DNA from: Pelargonium nanum
Taxonomy: Eukaryota; Streptophyta; Magnoliopsida; Geraniales; Geraniaceae
Assembly: GCA_036897485.1 (NCBI GenBank)
Contig: JAYMTF010000540.1
Location: 1 to 34,165, forward strand
Direction: 5' to 3'
Length of the DNA stretch: 34,165 nucleotides
Below the pieces are notes generated by a model. The model worked only from the letters and a program-made list of their open reading frames with translations. It was not told the DNA's origin and made no database searches. The translations under genes were made by a program, and so were the position numbers. Positions 11,301 to 22,742 of this stretch are shown one piece after another (positions within the stretch are counted from its first letter, which is position 1; every line of letters starts with the position of its first letter).

Positions 11301-14300
11301 GATACGATTCCCATATTGCCTCAACGTAGGAGGTTAGGAGCTAAATCCACCCATGACAAGTTAGGGTAAAGAGGAAGATTTGTAGTGATGTAAACAGGCT
11401 TACATTAGGGTTAATTAGGCATGCACGTAAGTATACTCTCTCTCAAATACACATTTGTGCAATCAAGCATTACCTATTAGTTTGGAAGCATTCAAAACCA
11501 TAGATGTCAAGGACTCCAATGAGACCTGTTGACTTAGAATCCTGCCCGATGGAGACATTGATTTTATCCACCAACCTGAACACACCAGAAATAAGAAACC
11601 CTTAAAAGGGTCCTTATCAACAGAATAAAATGGCAGTCTGATATAAAATGAAATACAAAACCTGATGACAACAATTCAAGAAGCTAGCCTCTAACCAATT
11701 AAACAAGTGAGTATATATTGTTTTGGCCAAACCATCCCTGCTAACTGCTGCACCAACAGGATCAAGGCTTTTCTTGATTTTATCATTTCGAGTGATGATT
11801 TGGCGATTACACAATGCCTCTTCTAGTTCATGAGGATCACACCTAGAAAAAAGATAAGAATAAGATCAACACGGTGACACATTTCATAGAAGTAAGGACA
11901 AAAATGTTGATAGTACTAAGGATCCAGTCAGACATGAGAAGTTCTGCTGTCATTTGCAGATGAAATTTGGATTTGTCATCTTTAATAACCGACGAATCAA
12001 CTTCTTCATCCTTGTTAGCGAAGTCAATGTTACCAAGATGAAGGATAGCAGCGACAATTCTGAAGATTGCCTCCTGAGAGAGAGAGAGAGAAGAGAGGTT
12101 ATCCCCAGTTTCACTATATAAAGATGTTTTAGCATTTGCTACAACAAAAATATAATGATACACATCAGAGGTGAGACCTGATTTTGTTCACTTATTCCAA
12201 CGATATCCATAGCTCTTCTAGTGTCAAGGTAATCATTAGCATCATTTACACCAACCAGTTTATAGCAACTGGATTGGTTAAGGTAGTGAAATGAATCAGG
12301 ATGTCCCAACTTATATTTCTCAATATCCTGATAAACATAAAGTTATTAGTTGCACTGTTGTTACTAAAACTTGATTGAAACTTAACCACATACATGCAAT
12401 GAACACGTGATCAAGCTAAGACATCTACCTTTGGTGGTGCCGCACAGAGAAGGTAAAAGCAATGATAGTTACGCTCAGGATCTGAGATTTGGCAAACACG
12501 AGATTTCTCTAGAAGATATGTTCTGATGGCTGCCCCTGAAATTCTTCCATGCTTGTCAAATTGAATCTCAACAAATTTTCCAAATCGGCTGTGTCAACAT
12601 ATCCAATAAACATCAGTAGGAACATGCATAAATTCATGCATCAACTGTTCTATGTTATATGAATGAGCAAGAGATTGGTTAATGACACTGAATTGTTTTC
12701 ATTTCTCAGTAGGTCAAGTTTGTAACACAGAAGGGGAGCATTTGTTATTTTCATTTTACTTATTAAAATGGCACAGCCTAACTAGCAAGTTTGAGCAGCA
12801 ACATATAAACCTTATGATTCTAAGAGAACGAAATCTATTCTTTCAAGTGATTGTTATGTGCATGAATGTGAATGCAGGAATCAGTGTTTGATACATACAC
12901 ATGTAAGTTTGTGGTTCACTGGCCAGTTAAATGAAAATAGAAATAACCATTCTAGAAGTATTCAGAAGTTGTCACCTGGAATTGTTATTTCTAACAGTTT
13001 TTGCATTGCCGAAGGCTTCAAGAACTGGATTTGACTACATCACATCAGAAATGTACAAAAGCATCAGGTGGGTTGAAGTACAAATGAAAGGATAAAAAAC
13101 ATATGAGGGAGGAGGCGAACCACAAATCGTTATTCTACAACATTGGTTATGTAGAAAGTGAAGATGAGTAGCTTTAAGGAATTATTAGCTATAACAATGG
13201 GAAGATGATAAAATAAATAGCAGAGAGAAATTTAATCCTAAGGCAGACTGTATCTGGGCCTCCTTTCTGGGAGAAACCTAAGAGGGCCTCCCTGAACTCT
13301 AGTCAACTGTGTTCTTCTCAAATTAAGATCTCCACCACCTGAGCCTAACTAAGATATCTAGTCATTAGTAACCAGAAATTCAAGAAGATTATCAAAAAAT
13401 CATATAACCAAATGTTCCTGTACTTAGATGTGTGTGAATAGTTAAGCAGATACTGCCCTTTTCTTTTTGCAAGGAAGGCAACATCAGTTTTGAATAATTT
13501 TTTCCGAGTGTAATTGTCTCTGACACATCATATGCAATAATGTTATAAAGTGGGGAAAAGGGGTATAAAAATAGTAAACCTCACAACTTAGCATATGCCA
13601 CATACAAAGGATGCCTACATTGATTTCTGTTTGTTGTGTCTGACTTTAGTACCCAATTTAAAAACAAAGTAAGAGCATTATTGCATCAATCCAGCTTACT
13701 TCTAGAACTTTTCGTTCAACTGATCGTGCTTCACCAGAGGTATGGCCACCCAAAAAAGCAAGGTAGCGCATAAGCATTTTGGTGGTTTCAGTCTTACCAG
13801 CCCCACTCTCGCCACTGACCAAAATAGAGTTTCTTTTTTCCTCATTAATCATTGCCCTGGTTAAAATTTAAGCGATTTAATGTTATTTGTATAAAAAACA
13901 ATAAATTAGATTGTAAAAAGAATATACGAACACCTATATGCAGCCTCAGCAATTGCATAAACATGAGGGCTCAAATCTCCCATCGGTGTTCCCTTGTATC
14001 GCTCCATTACAAATTCATCGTACAATTCTGAGATACTTTGGAATGGATTGACAGCGATAAGAATGTTTCCAGTATAAGTCTGCCAAGATGTCATAATATC
14101 AAAACAAAGGTACAAGCAACTGCAGTAACAAAATGTGTTCTCTCACAAGAGTGAGCATTGACTGATTCAAAACTGAAGATGAGGTTGATATATTACATAG
14201 ATTTCATTGATTCCATATCTAGTTGCCAAATTATGCAGGATTCCAGGCTCATACATATACAATAGCTTAGTCATGTCCTCGACTCCACCAGCAGGAGCAT

Positions 14301-16307
14301 CTATGTCCTTCAGATATATTTTTGACAATTTTGCAGCTACCTGGAACCATGAAAGTAAGAAAAACTATTGGTGATGGAAAAGTCAAATTAGCGCGTCAAT
14401 ATGAACTCTGATTTTGATTTGGGATGCCTGATTGCCCTGGAACCTCACAAATTGACACAATCAGATTCTAGGTCGGGTGCATTTGAATAGAGGGAGGATC
14501 ATTATGTACCCAAATCATAGGATAATATTGACAAGAAGTAAAAGTACATAAAACAAGTGAAAGTGTCTTCTTAAATGTGTCATTTTACAATTTCAATGTA
14601 AAAATACACAATACTTTACCATTATACCCATATCATCATTTCCAAGTTAGTTAATGAACACTCATTTACTTTTCGAACAAGAAAGTGAGAAATTAAAACA
14701 GGTTAGTGAGGTCATTTTACATGGTTTCTTAATATGTGTGAATAATCTTAAAAGAACACTTATTTTGGAACGGGGGTAGTAAGTTATAAAATAAAAAGGA
14801 ATAGGATAAAAGACTGATTTATTGCAAGACATTAGACTAATTTTAGGTAGGCTTAAGTACTCTTACGACATTGATGCCTTTAAAAGCTATAATGTCAAAA
14901 ACTAGAGCATTTATCTGAAGCAGCATTATTTTCCTTCTATAGACAAGGACAGGTGTGTATGTAGACTTTTACAGTTTTATTCAGTTGGAAAAAATTGACC
15001 AAAAAAGCCACAAAGGTGAAGTTTCTTTAAACTTAGAGTGTATTTTGGTATTAAAACTCAGTTTACCTTCTTCTCATTACTGGTTTCAACCTCAGCTTCC
15101 TCTCCTTTAATATTTAGTACTGTTCCATCAACCCAAGCTAATTCTGGATCTGCAACCCATACCTTAGATCCAACATCAATGTTGAATGTGGCCTGCATCA
15201 GTTAAAACTATAAATATTTAAAGAGTTATAGCTTAGAGTAGTGAAAATAAATATCTAAAAGCAAGAAAGAAATAAAGAAAAATGATTTTTTTTTTTTGGT
15301 CAAGTATGCACACCAAGAAAATACGGATACGTGCTCAGGGCATCGGGCAAATTAAAAGCTAGCATGAATATTCATAGTTTAGCTCCCATGTTGCAGACCA
15401 AAATTAGAAGCATTATAGGCGTTTGAACTAGTATGTGAAAGTATCAAAATGTCTAAAAAAATGTTAAAACCTACAAACATCCATGTGCTTAACCTCTTTG
15501 ACATGCATTATATACGCATGGAGAACATATTTACTTAATCCTATTACTCACTGTTTCTTTTTGTTTTTTCATTAGGGGAAATACTAAGCAATTTCATGAG
15601 CTCAGACCACTTCCTTATTCTGGAGCATAATTTCTGAACATACACAACTTGACTCGACTAAGCCTCAAGCTAAGTGAGGTTTAGTGATATGAATCCTTTT
15701 GCACTTTCCAATCTATTCAGGGAAATGCCATTTCTAACGACTTGGTAATCATGTTTTTTTACCACTTTATAAGCCTTCCTCTTGTTCTCTTGTGTCTTCT
15801 ACTTGAGAATTAAATCACATTACCACTTATTTTCAAATTCACTCATATTAAGAACCAGCTAGGGTTTTTTTTTTCCTTCCTAAAAAGCAATCGAACACAT
15901 TAAGAGCAAGAGAAAATGCATTAACATTGTCACGCTTGTGATATATATTGAAAGCTAAGAAGGTAAGAGCTCGCGCACCATTCTAGTTCTCAATAAATAG
16001 CTCGATCACATCAATTTCCTTCGAATTTCGCACAAACGTCGAACAAAAATTGTGCAAACTCTCATCAAAGACGCTGCAACACAATAAATCAACAGATCCA
16101 CCGGCATCAAATTCCAGGAAAGTGAAATGCCGGAAAATTTCAGACGAATTAGGGCAACACAGAAAAATTGAGACAGCGACAAAAAATTGTACACAGAAAC
16201 AGATTTTCTTTTCCTGAGATTGTCACCTTCTTGGTTTTCGCCTGGTTTTCGCGTCGATCGGAGATGTAGAGGCCACAAATTCTTCGAACATCCTTCGATT
16301 TCGCCAT
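5381..16307 (-). CDS. XI-J: Class XI myosin heavy chain, short-tailed XI-J type, 25 exons
   Basis: Actin-based organelle motor of the cytoplasm. Exons read by eye: 16307-16227, 15192-15067, 14340-14197, 14079-13934, 13856-13700, 13034-12976, 12588-12429, 12327-12178, 12073-11934, 11842-11696, 11575-11474, 11184-11127, 11045-10944, 9818-9781, 9557-9431, 9327-9157, 8994-8863, 8784-8675, 8551-8491, 8250-8073, 7853-7648, 7561-7451, 6529-6095, 5957-5818, 5639-5381. All are GT-AG and phases join without a stop, giving about 1179 residues. Seen in order: SH3-like N-terminus (VGSKVWV), P-loop GESGAGKT (181-188), switch I NNNSSRFG (234-241), switch II DIYGFE (460-465), converter ending KVFLRAG, six IQ motifs (about 760-895), a charged 8-residue repeat (940-1019), a short coiled coil with [18 protein letters not shown], and a unique tail with [17 protein letters not shown]. 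There is no DIL/globular tail. From memory, Arabidopsis XI-J is also short (about 1240 aa). The start is uncertain (ATG at 15198 is also in frame), as is the junction of exons 22 and 23. Confidence 0.88.
6179..6418 (-). repeat. 24-bp coding tandem repeat, ten units, in myosin exon 23
   Basis: Ten head-to-tail 24-bp units encode VEK[K/T/R][V/F]E[E/V/Q][A/S/T]. The downstream units (VEKTVEVS twice, VEKT) are most alike at DNA level, suggesting recent expansion at that end. The array sits just before [15 protein letters not shown], which matches the xVKExxxxxxDxxKI linker of ordinary class XI coiled coils. It therefore occupies the place of the normal coiled-coil segment. Several long antisense frames across it are artefacts of the repeat. 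Confidence 0.9.
6851..6912 (-). pseudogene. Decayed coiled-coil exon inside a myosin intron
   Basis: In the intron between exons 22 and 23 the minus strand reads GAGAAGCAAAGACAAACTG, then AAAATGTGGAGGAACTGACATGA. Different frames give KDKL and NVEELT, fragments of the EAKDKLEKxVEELTW segment that normally follows the last IQ motif of class XI myosins. Joining them needs base insertions, and the Trp codon after ELT is replaced by TGA. It is best read as the remnant of the first coiled-coil exon, lost by small deletions and now skipped. Confidence 0.6.
9819..10943 (-). other. Large myosin intron 13
   Basis: An intron of about 1.1 kb between the exons ending DLIEK and starting KPGG. It contains a poly(A) run at 10557-10579 and a 70-codon minus-strand open frame at 10353-10141 (starts [17 protein letters not shown], basic, Arg/His-rich) that I cannot assign. 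No splice signals tie that frame to the myosin. Confidence 0.7.
14565..14785. mobile_element. Possible decayed Stowaway-type MITE in a myosin intron
   Basis: The right side ends with CACTTATTTTGGAACGGGGG then TAGTA, close to the inverse of the Stowaway end CTCCCTCCGTTCCAAAATAAGTG beside a TA target. The left side (AAGTGAAAGTGTCTTCTTAAA) is only weakly matched, so the element is old or misjudged. Confidence 0.3.
15193..16226 (-). other. Myosin intron 1
   Basis: A roughly 1-kb AT-rich intron (donor AAG|GTGACA, acceptor ATGCAG|GCC) separating a short basic first exon from the exon that starts [13 protein letters not shown]. If translation starts at the ATG at 15198, this stretch and the upstream exon would be promoter or 5' UTR instead. 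Confidence 0.6.
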
Positions 16308-16345
16308 GTTTTTCTGGAGATTCGTGTGGCTCTCTCACTCTCGTT

Positions 16346-16356
16346 TTTGGCGGGAA
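16346..16356 (+). promoter_or_regulatory. E2F-like site upstream of the myosin start
   Basis: TTTGGCGGGAA is a near-perfect plant E2F consensus (WTTSSCSS type), about 40 bp upstream of the exon-1 ATG, in the 5' leader or proximal promoter. Confidence 0.45.
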
Positions 16357-17124
16357 GAATGTGATTTATAACAGCGTTTGGATGTGAATGCGTCATATTA
16401 ACGCGCCACAAAAGAAAAGAAAAACAGCGTTACTATCACGCCTCATTCAAAAAGCTAATTTTGTTTCTTAAGAATTCAAAACGCTAATTTAAAATTAACC
16501 CTTTTATAAATTAAAAAATATTTTTTTTTTCATTTTTCATTTTAATTATTTAAATAGATATGACGATTCCATCGTACGTATTATTATCATTCATGTTGAA
16601 AATATTTGACGCATATTTGATCTAAAATGACTACGGGTTGCGAAATTTGGACCGTAATTTAAATTTTACGAGTAAAATGTATATTTTTATACAAAATTTT
16701 TGTCACGATGACTCAAAATTTGATAGAATATAATTTATACACTCCAAAATCTGCAAAAATGAGACGATTTTTTTTTTTGAACGTTTAAAGATTTTGTTTC
16801 AAATTAATTGCTCTACACAAAAACCAACTTAATAATAATAAGAAAATGTTAAATATATCAAAATTTGTACAAATTTTTCTATACATTGTGATGTGATAAT
16901 TTACTCTTATCATAAAATTTCAACGAAACCTCGACATATAATTATTATATCATACTCTCATGCATTACTGGTGCAAACCACTCGATTTATAAGATATATG
17001 TGACGCAACAATCCATGTATTTTTAAAAAAAATTTAAAACATATAACATTCCCCATATATCCACAGGACAGTAAGCAACTAGCCAGCTGGCATGTTCCAC
17101 TTTATCTTGTTCCCCAAGACATTG

Positions 17125-17134
17125 CCACGTGTCA
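17125..17134 (+). promoter_or_regulatory. G-box/ABRE-like element upstream of the F-box gene
   Basis: GCCACGTGTC contains the CACGTG core (17126-17131), about 125 bp before the ATG at 17256. Such elements bind bZIP or bHLH factors, often in light or abscisic-acid responses. Function here is inferred. Confidence 0.5.
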
Positions 17135-17255
17135 ACTAACTGTAACATTTATTTATTTACAGTTTATTACACAAAAACCACATCGTCTCCTTCATTTTCA
17201 GAGACACAGACAAAAAAGAAAAAAAAATTAATTGCAGAGAAAAAAAGGATCGTCC

Positions 17256-20200
17256 ATGGCGGCTTCGTAACTCTCCTCAGTACCACAAATCGACGTCGAC
17301 GACGAGACCTCGAGCCTCCTACTCCCAGGCCTCCCAAACGACGTCGCAGCCATCATCCTCTCCTTCCTCCCCTACTCCCACCTCCCTCGCCTCAAGCCCA
17401 CCTCCAGATCCTGGAACTTCTTCCTCTCCTCCAAGTCCCTCCTCTCTCTCCGCCGCCTCCGCCGCCGCCGATCTCACCTCCTCTGCGTCTTCCCTCAAGA
17501 CCCCTCCGTCTCGTCCCCGTACCTCTTCGATCCCCACCACCTCGCCTGGTGCCCCCTCCCTCCCCTCCCCCTCACGCCACACGTCTACGGCCTCTGCAAC
17601 TTCACCTCCGTCGCCGTCGGCGACGCCCTCTACCTCATCGGCGGCTCCCTCTTCGACGCCCGATCGTTCCCCCTCGACCGCCCCTCACCGTCCTCCTCCG
17701 CCTACCGCTTCGATCTCCTCAGCTCCTCCTGGGACCGCATCGCCCCCATGCTCACCCCTCGCGGCAGCTTCGCTTGCGCCGCCGCGGCGGAGCCTGACTC
17801 CGGGCATATCCTGGTCGCCGGCGGCGGGTCGCGGCACACGATGTTTGGGGCGGCCGGGAGCAGGATGAGCTCGGTGGAGAGGTACGATATTGAGAAGAAC
17901 GAGTGGGTGTCGCTGGACGGGTTGCCGAGGTTTCGGGCCGGGTGCGTAGGGTTTCTGGTGGGAGATGGGGACGAGAGGGAGTTTTGGGTGATGGGAGGGT
18001 ATGGAGAGTCGAGGACGATTTCCGGTGTGTTTCCGGTAGATCAGTATTATAGAGATGCGGTGGTGATGGAATTGAAGAATGGGATGTGTAGTGGGAAGTG
18101 GAGGGAGGTTGGGGACATGTGGGAGGAAGGAGAGAGGATGAGGCTCGGGAAGCTTGTTGTTCTCGAGGACAAGGATCGGGGACAACCTGTCGTGTTCATG
18201 CTCGATGGAGTGGACATTTTCAGGTGAATTTTACAGTAATTTTGTGATCAATCTTGTTGATTCTGTTTTGATTGAAATGATAGTCTCTAGAAATTTGTTG
18301 GGTTTCTTGATTTTGGTAGGTCTGTATATCTCAGATGTTGGAACTCGGTAGTTGTAGGCGACCATGGTCATTTTACGTGTTAATGTAGGTTTGTTATTTG
18401 ATTTTGGAGCTAATTTCAGTGTCGATTGAGTGCTATTTGGCTGTGGTGCTCGGATATTGCTGTAACAGCTTATTATCGTGGTAGAAAATGTTGAAAGAGA
18501 AAAGGTATCTCAGCCAACATGTTAATGGCTGAGACTCAAATGGAACTCGGTTGCTGTAGGTGATCATGGTCATTTTACATGTTAATGTGGGTTTGCTATT
18601 TGATTTTGGAGCTAATTTCAGTGTCGATTAAGTACCATTTGGCTGTGGAGTTCGAATACTCGTGTAACAGCTTATTCTTATTATCGTGGTAGAAAATGTT
18701 GAAAAAGAAAATGAATCTCAGCCAACTTGTTAATGACTGAGACTCGGTTGGAACTCAGTTGTTGTAGGTGATCGTAGTCATTTTTGCTATTTGATTTTGG
18801 GGCTAATTTCAGTGTTGATTGTGTACCATTTGGCTGTGGAGTTTGGATGTTCTTGTAATAGCTTATTATCATGGTAGAATATGTTGAAAGAGATTAAAGA
18901 ATTCCCGAGGGTCAGTCAACCCAATGAAAGGATGACATATCATTCATTCTTACCCATACCCGCCCAATCCAATTGAGTTTAGTCTTGGGTGAGACTCCGT
19001 GCTTACAGTCTTGAAAAAGTAGGACACAATATTTTGAACTTTGTGGGAAATTGGACTGTTGGGAGAAGCTGGGGATGGTTTATTGAAAATTTGACCCACT
19101 CGCTTATTGGCACCTCTTTATCTCTTACAACTGGTATGCCATTAGATGTCTGAACTGGTTCACAATGCAAGGAAATGGAATGTATCTTCAAATTTAGAAT
19201 AATGCTTGTGCTGTTAGAGTCATCGGATGATTTCCATATGAGTATCTGAAGAGATTTTTCCGGCTTGTGGGTGTATGGAAATGTTCTGTAGCTGGATATG
19301 ATATATGTTCACCACATGTTGATGTTCAACTAAAATTTGTTTTGCGAAATGATATGTGTCAGATAAGTATTTTTGTTATTGTTGTTGTTTTGCTATTATA
19401 TTCAACTTAAAGTTAAAATCATAGCAATAATGTCATCAGTATGACTGAACTGCTAGTGCTATCAAAGTATTGTCGCATTACAGTCTTCCATAGTTATAAG
19501 TTTTACAATTTTGTTATAAAGTCGAGACTTGTGGAAGAAATGTGATAGTGCTTGTTTTCATTCTTTACGTGGTCAACAATACACTTGTAAAATCAAATGC
19601 ACATGTTTAGCTGAACAATGCTTCTTGTGTAAAGAACCTAATTTCTGAAAACGAGGCAAGGTTTACATTCTGGTGTGTCACAAGGAATGATGCTTCAAAT
19701 GTAATTAGTGCTATAATAATTAAAGGTTTGGTTCAACCTATGCACTTTTTAATGAAGTTAAATTATTGTTTTCCCAGCTACAGGCTTTGACTTAAAAGGA
19801 AAAGAAGAGAGATAGGCAAATTTTATTGGACTGTGGACTGCATTTTGTTTAACTCTGCTTTTTTGCATGGAAATTATTGTGTTAGTTGAATCATATTTTG
19901 TGCTCCCAATGAATCTATTCACTTCCAAATGAACTATAATCTTTTCAATTACTTTATGTTAGTGACTGCACAGGCTTACTAAATATGAGGATCTGACTTG
20001 CATGTAGCAATCTCAACACTCACTCTGCCTTTATATGCATTTAAGGATTTTTCCTTGCTTTGAAAGTTATGAACTTTTTCTAGTTACATTTTTGCCATAT
20101 TTGTAGATTTCTTTTATAAAAGTCTTATATGAACTTTTGGGGTACTTATTTGCATATTCTGCAAACTATGCTACAGGTACGACATGTCTTTAAACCGCTG

Positions 20201-20462
20201 GCAAAAGGAGTGTAGTGTACCAAGAAAAGCTCCATACGAGTCCTCATTTGGTTTTGTTGTGTTGGACGAGGAGTTGCATGTGATGACACTCGTCAACGGA
20301 TTTGATGAAGCAAGAAGGTCAAGACAGCACAAGAGGGCAGGAACACTGTTCATCCAGATCTACAATCCTAGGAAAAAGACATGGAGATCCATTGTCACAA
20401 AGCCACCATTCTATAGCCCTTTGGATTTCAATACAGCAGTTATGTGCACCATTCAAATTTAA
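17256..20462 (+). CDS. OR23: F-box/kelch-repeat protein, OR23-like, with in-frame stop at codon 5
   Basis: Two exons, 17256-18223 and 20177-20462, joined in phase 2 (CAG|GTGAAT ... CTACAG|GTACG), 418 codons with the stop. The N-terminal F-box reads LLLPGLPNDVAAIILSFLPYSHLPRLKPTSRSW (about 17307-17405), followed by HLLCVFPQDPS, PHVYGLCNF, LYLIGGS, SSWDRIAPMLTPRGSFACA, VAGGGSRHTMFGAAGSRMSS, PRFRAGCVGFLV, EFWVMGGYG and, in exon 2, LNRWQKE and KTWRSIV before the C-terminus AVMCTIQI. These match my memory of Arabidopsis OR23 along its length. F-box proteins bind SKP1 in SCF ubiquitin ligases; kelch blades hold the substrate. Oddity: ATG GCG GCT TCG is followed directly by TAA (17268-17270) in the same frame, after which the frame is open to the splice site. 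The next in-frame ATG (17748) would lose the F-box. It is therefore either a disabled allele, a base error, or a gene with an unusual start. Confidence 0.85.
18224..20176 (+). other. Intron of the OR23-like gene
   Basis: A 1.95-kb GT-AG intron. It holds the three-unit tandem repeat at 18341-18900 and an AT-rich remainder with no visible coding content. Confidence 0.8.
18341..18900. repeat. Three-copy tandem repeat of about 200 bp in the OR23-like intron
   Basis: Units start with GAACTCGG or GAACTCAG at 18341, 18543 and 18751 (spacing 202 and 208 bp). Shared words include GTAGGTGATCATGGTCATTT, ATTTGATTTTGGAGCTAATT, CATTTGGCTGTGGAGTT, GTAACAGCTTATTATCGTGG and TAGAAAATGTTGAAA. The third unit lacks a short piece after GTCATTTT. 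Confidence 0.9.
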
Positions 20463-22742
20463 CCATATAAATAAGCCCATTTTATGTAAAAACAGTCGGT
20501 GGTTCCTACAATCGGTTTGAGGTATTGTATATGTTGATATACCAGATCGTCGCTGTTGCTATCCTATTCGTATCCATGTTATTGTACAGGCCAGTGTACA
20601 GATTGAAGACATTATCGGCCTTTACCTATTTGATTGATATTATTGGTCTATATTTGTAAGGCGGTGTAAATGCCAAATGTTGTAACTCTTGTTACCCAAG
20701 TACATAAATGAAGATTTGTTTACCATCTTGTTCCGTGTTATTGAATTGATGCATAGAAGTAGAATAATAGATTGTGGAGATTCTGGAAAACCCGAGCGAA
20801 GCCCTATAATCGAAATTTCTAACCACCATGTTTCTTGTTCTTGGTGGTTGACAGGTTGAGTCGGATATTGCTATACTGCAAAAGCCAGATCGCCCCATGG
20901 ATTATGGAGTGCTCTTTTCGGTATCTGGTAAGTCTCTCAGTTCAGGTCTCTTTGTTATGTTTTCAGATCCACTTTTTACTCTTGAAATTCATGACTTGTG
21001 TATAATTAGAATGTAGACCATTTGAAAATAGTGTTGTGATGATTTGGAACAGGTCTTGTGTTGTTTTGTGTTATGCAAGTAAAATGACTTTGAATGTGTG
21101 TTGAATTGAACTTTTCTTGAAGAGTTCAAGCCTAAATCTAGGCTCAACACACTCACACAACACAAACAACTGTGACCACAAATTTTAGGCATTGGAGGTT
21201 CCACACTTCCACAGCATGTTCTTGGAAGCCAAGCTGTAAGTCCACAAGACCACAAGGCCTTGCTGGTCAAGAATTTAAGCTTGGCAATAAATGTAAGGTA
21301 CTTCTGATATATACTGAAAAAATATAGATTCAGGCATGGACCTAGAGCTTGCGATTCAGGTTTCGGATGAGGTTTGAGACCGACTTTTTGGATTTTCGGG
21401 TGGAAAAGGCCTACTCCGAACCCGATCCAAGGGGGGTTGCTGGTTTCAGATCACATGTAAAATGTGTCGGTTCCCCCAAATATAGGGTTTTGGGTGCCTG
21501 CATATTTAGGTTCAAATTGCTTGTTCTACATGGTCCTGCTCAGCTGCTCTAGCCTCTGAAGTAGCAAACACCTTAAGCCAATTGTTCTGATGATGTCTGG
21601 TCCACCTGAAGCAACCATGAGCTTACCTAGATTGTTTTACTGGCCTTTTTTCTGTCTTCAAGTTTAGTAGCATAAAGTTTCAAAACCGAGTTTCTTCTTT
21701 ACATGACCTATTCAATGTCTAATATACCCATATAAACACAGTAAGCTATAATACTTGAAAGTTGAAGCACATGACTTTAGTTTGTTGAAAACTTCAGGTC
21801 AATGAAGTCATAGAGGCAAGTTGGTTCACAACTGTACACACACAAGTACTCATAGTTGCATGGTCCTCACATATTAACAATTTAGTGTGTAATGTAATCT
21901 GAACCAATACTCACATGTTAAAATATATTCATGTTTTTAGACTTTAAAATATAGACTAAAGAAAATATAAGAGTGAAAAAATAAGCTGATTTCAACATTC
22001 AACCATGTTGATTGTCTTGACCTATACATATAACATAATATTGAAAAACATTTTGTTCATTATATATTATGACTTTCTTGTTAAGTACTTAAATGGTGCC
22101 ATAAATATATAATATATTGCTCTTTCACTTAATTAATTAATTGCAAGTCAAATTATTCTCTTCCCATCTTTTCTCTGTTTCTTCCAACATATAAAAGCTC
22201 TCGCATGATAGTTGTAGAAAACATATAATAAAATAATTATTTTCTATTATATCATCCAAGAAGTATTTAAATTAAACTAAGTCCTTAATAAGGTCGTGAC
22301 AACTCACTAAAAAGTTAGGATCTAGCAAGTCGCTTTGTTTTTGCAAATTCATCGGAGTGGATTATGAGGGAAATTTAATGATCTCGTTAGTTTGACTTAA
22401 CCTATAAAAAAAAGCTCATATTTTCCGTTCTTATATATATACACACGCACGCGCGCACACGTGTGTGTAAAAATAATTTTTGGGGTAAACGCGCGGAGTC
22501 AAATCAATAATAACATAATACTTCATAAAAAAATTATTCATGTCCGTTTCGAACAAATTTGTGGAAACAAAATCACTAATTAAATTTAGAATGTCACTGG
22601 AGAAATCACAAACTTATTAATGGTTTAGCATAAACTAAACAACTCTCGGCTTATAGCCTTTTTTTGCTCTCTGCGTAATCATGTCGCGATCATTACTAAA
22701 TCAATGTTTTATTTTATTTTATTAGTTTCCAGTTACAAACAT
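20463..22742. other. 3' UTR of the OR23-like gene, then intergenic
   Basis: About 20463-20740 is probable 3' UTR. From 20741 on there is no convincing gene. A minus-strand 93-codon frame at 21270-20989 is Cys-rich but unrecognised. A repeat relic lies at 21340-21535. Alternating purine-pyrimidine DNA (ACACGCACGCGCGCACACGT) occurs at about 22440-22469. The rest is AT-rich. Confidence 0.45.
21340..21535 (+). repeat. Dispersed repeat relic, copy 2
   Basis: It contains CACATGTAAAATGTGTCGG and ends GGTTCAAATTGCTTGTTCTA, matching the layout and end of the copies at 26440-26660 and 31320-31560. The matches are degenerate. Confidence 0.45.

Larger units (their letters stand above)
16308..17255. other. 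Shared head-to-head intergenic region of the myosin and F-box genes
   Basis: Divergent starts lie about 950 bp apart. The middle (16440-17050) is very AT-rich with no coding signal. An E2F-like site lies near the myosin start and a G-box near the F-box start (listed separately). Confidence 0.75.

Noticed and set aside
17129-17797. Pro/Arg-rich 222-codon plus-strand frame over the F-box exon
   Set aside because: It is a shifted-frame shadow of the C-rich F-box coding sequence and has no ATG start of its own.
17319-18185. Minus-strand Gly/Glu- and Pro-rich frames opposite the F-box exon
   Set aside because: They are antisense shadows caused by high GC and lack of stops; there is no domain or splice support.
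20989-21270. Cys-rich 93-codon minus-strand frame
   Set aside because: No signal peptide, no recognised domain and no promoter; probably chance.
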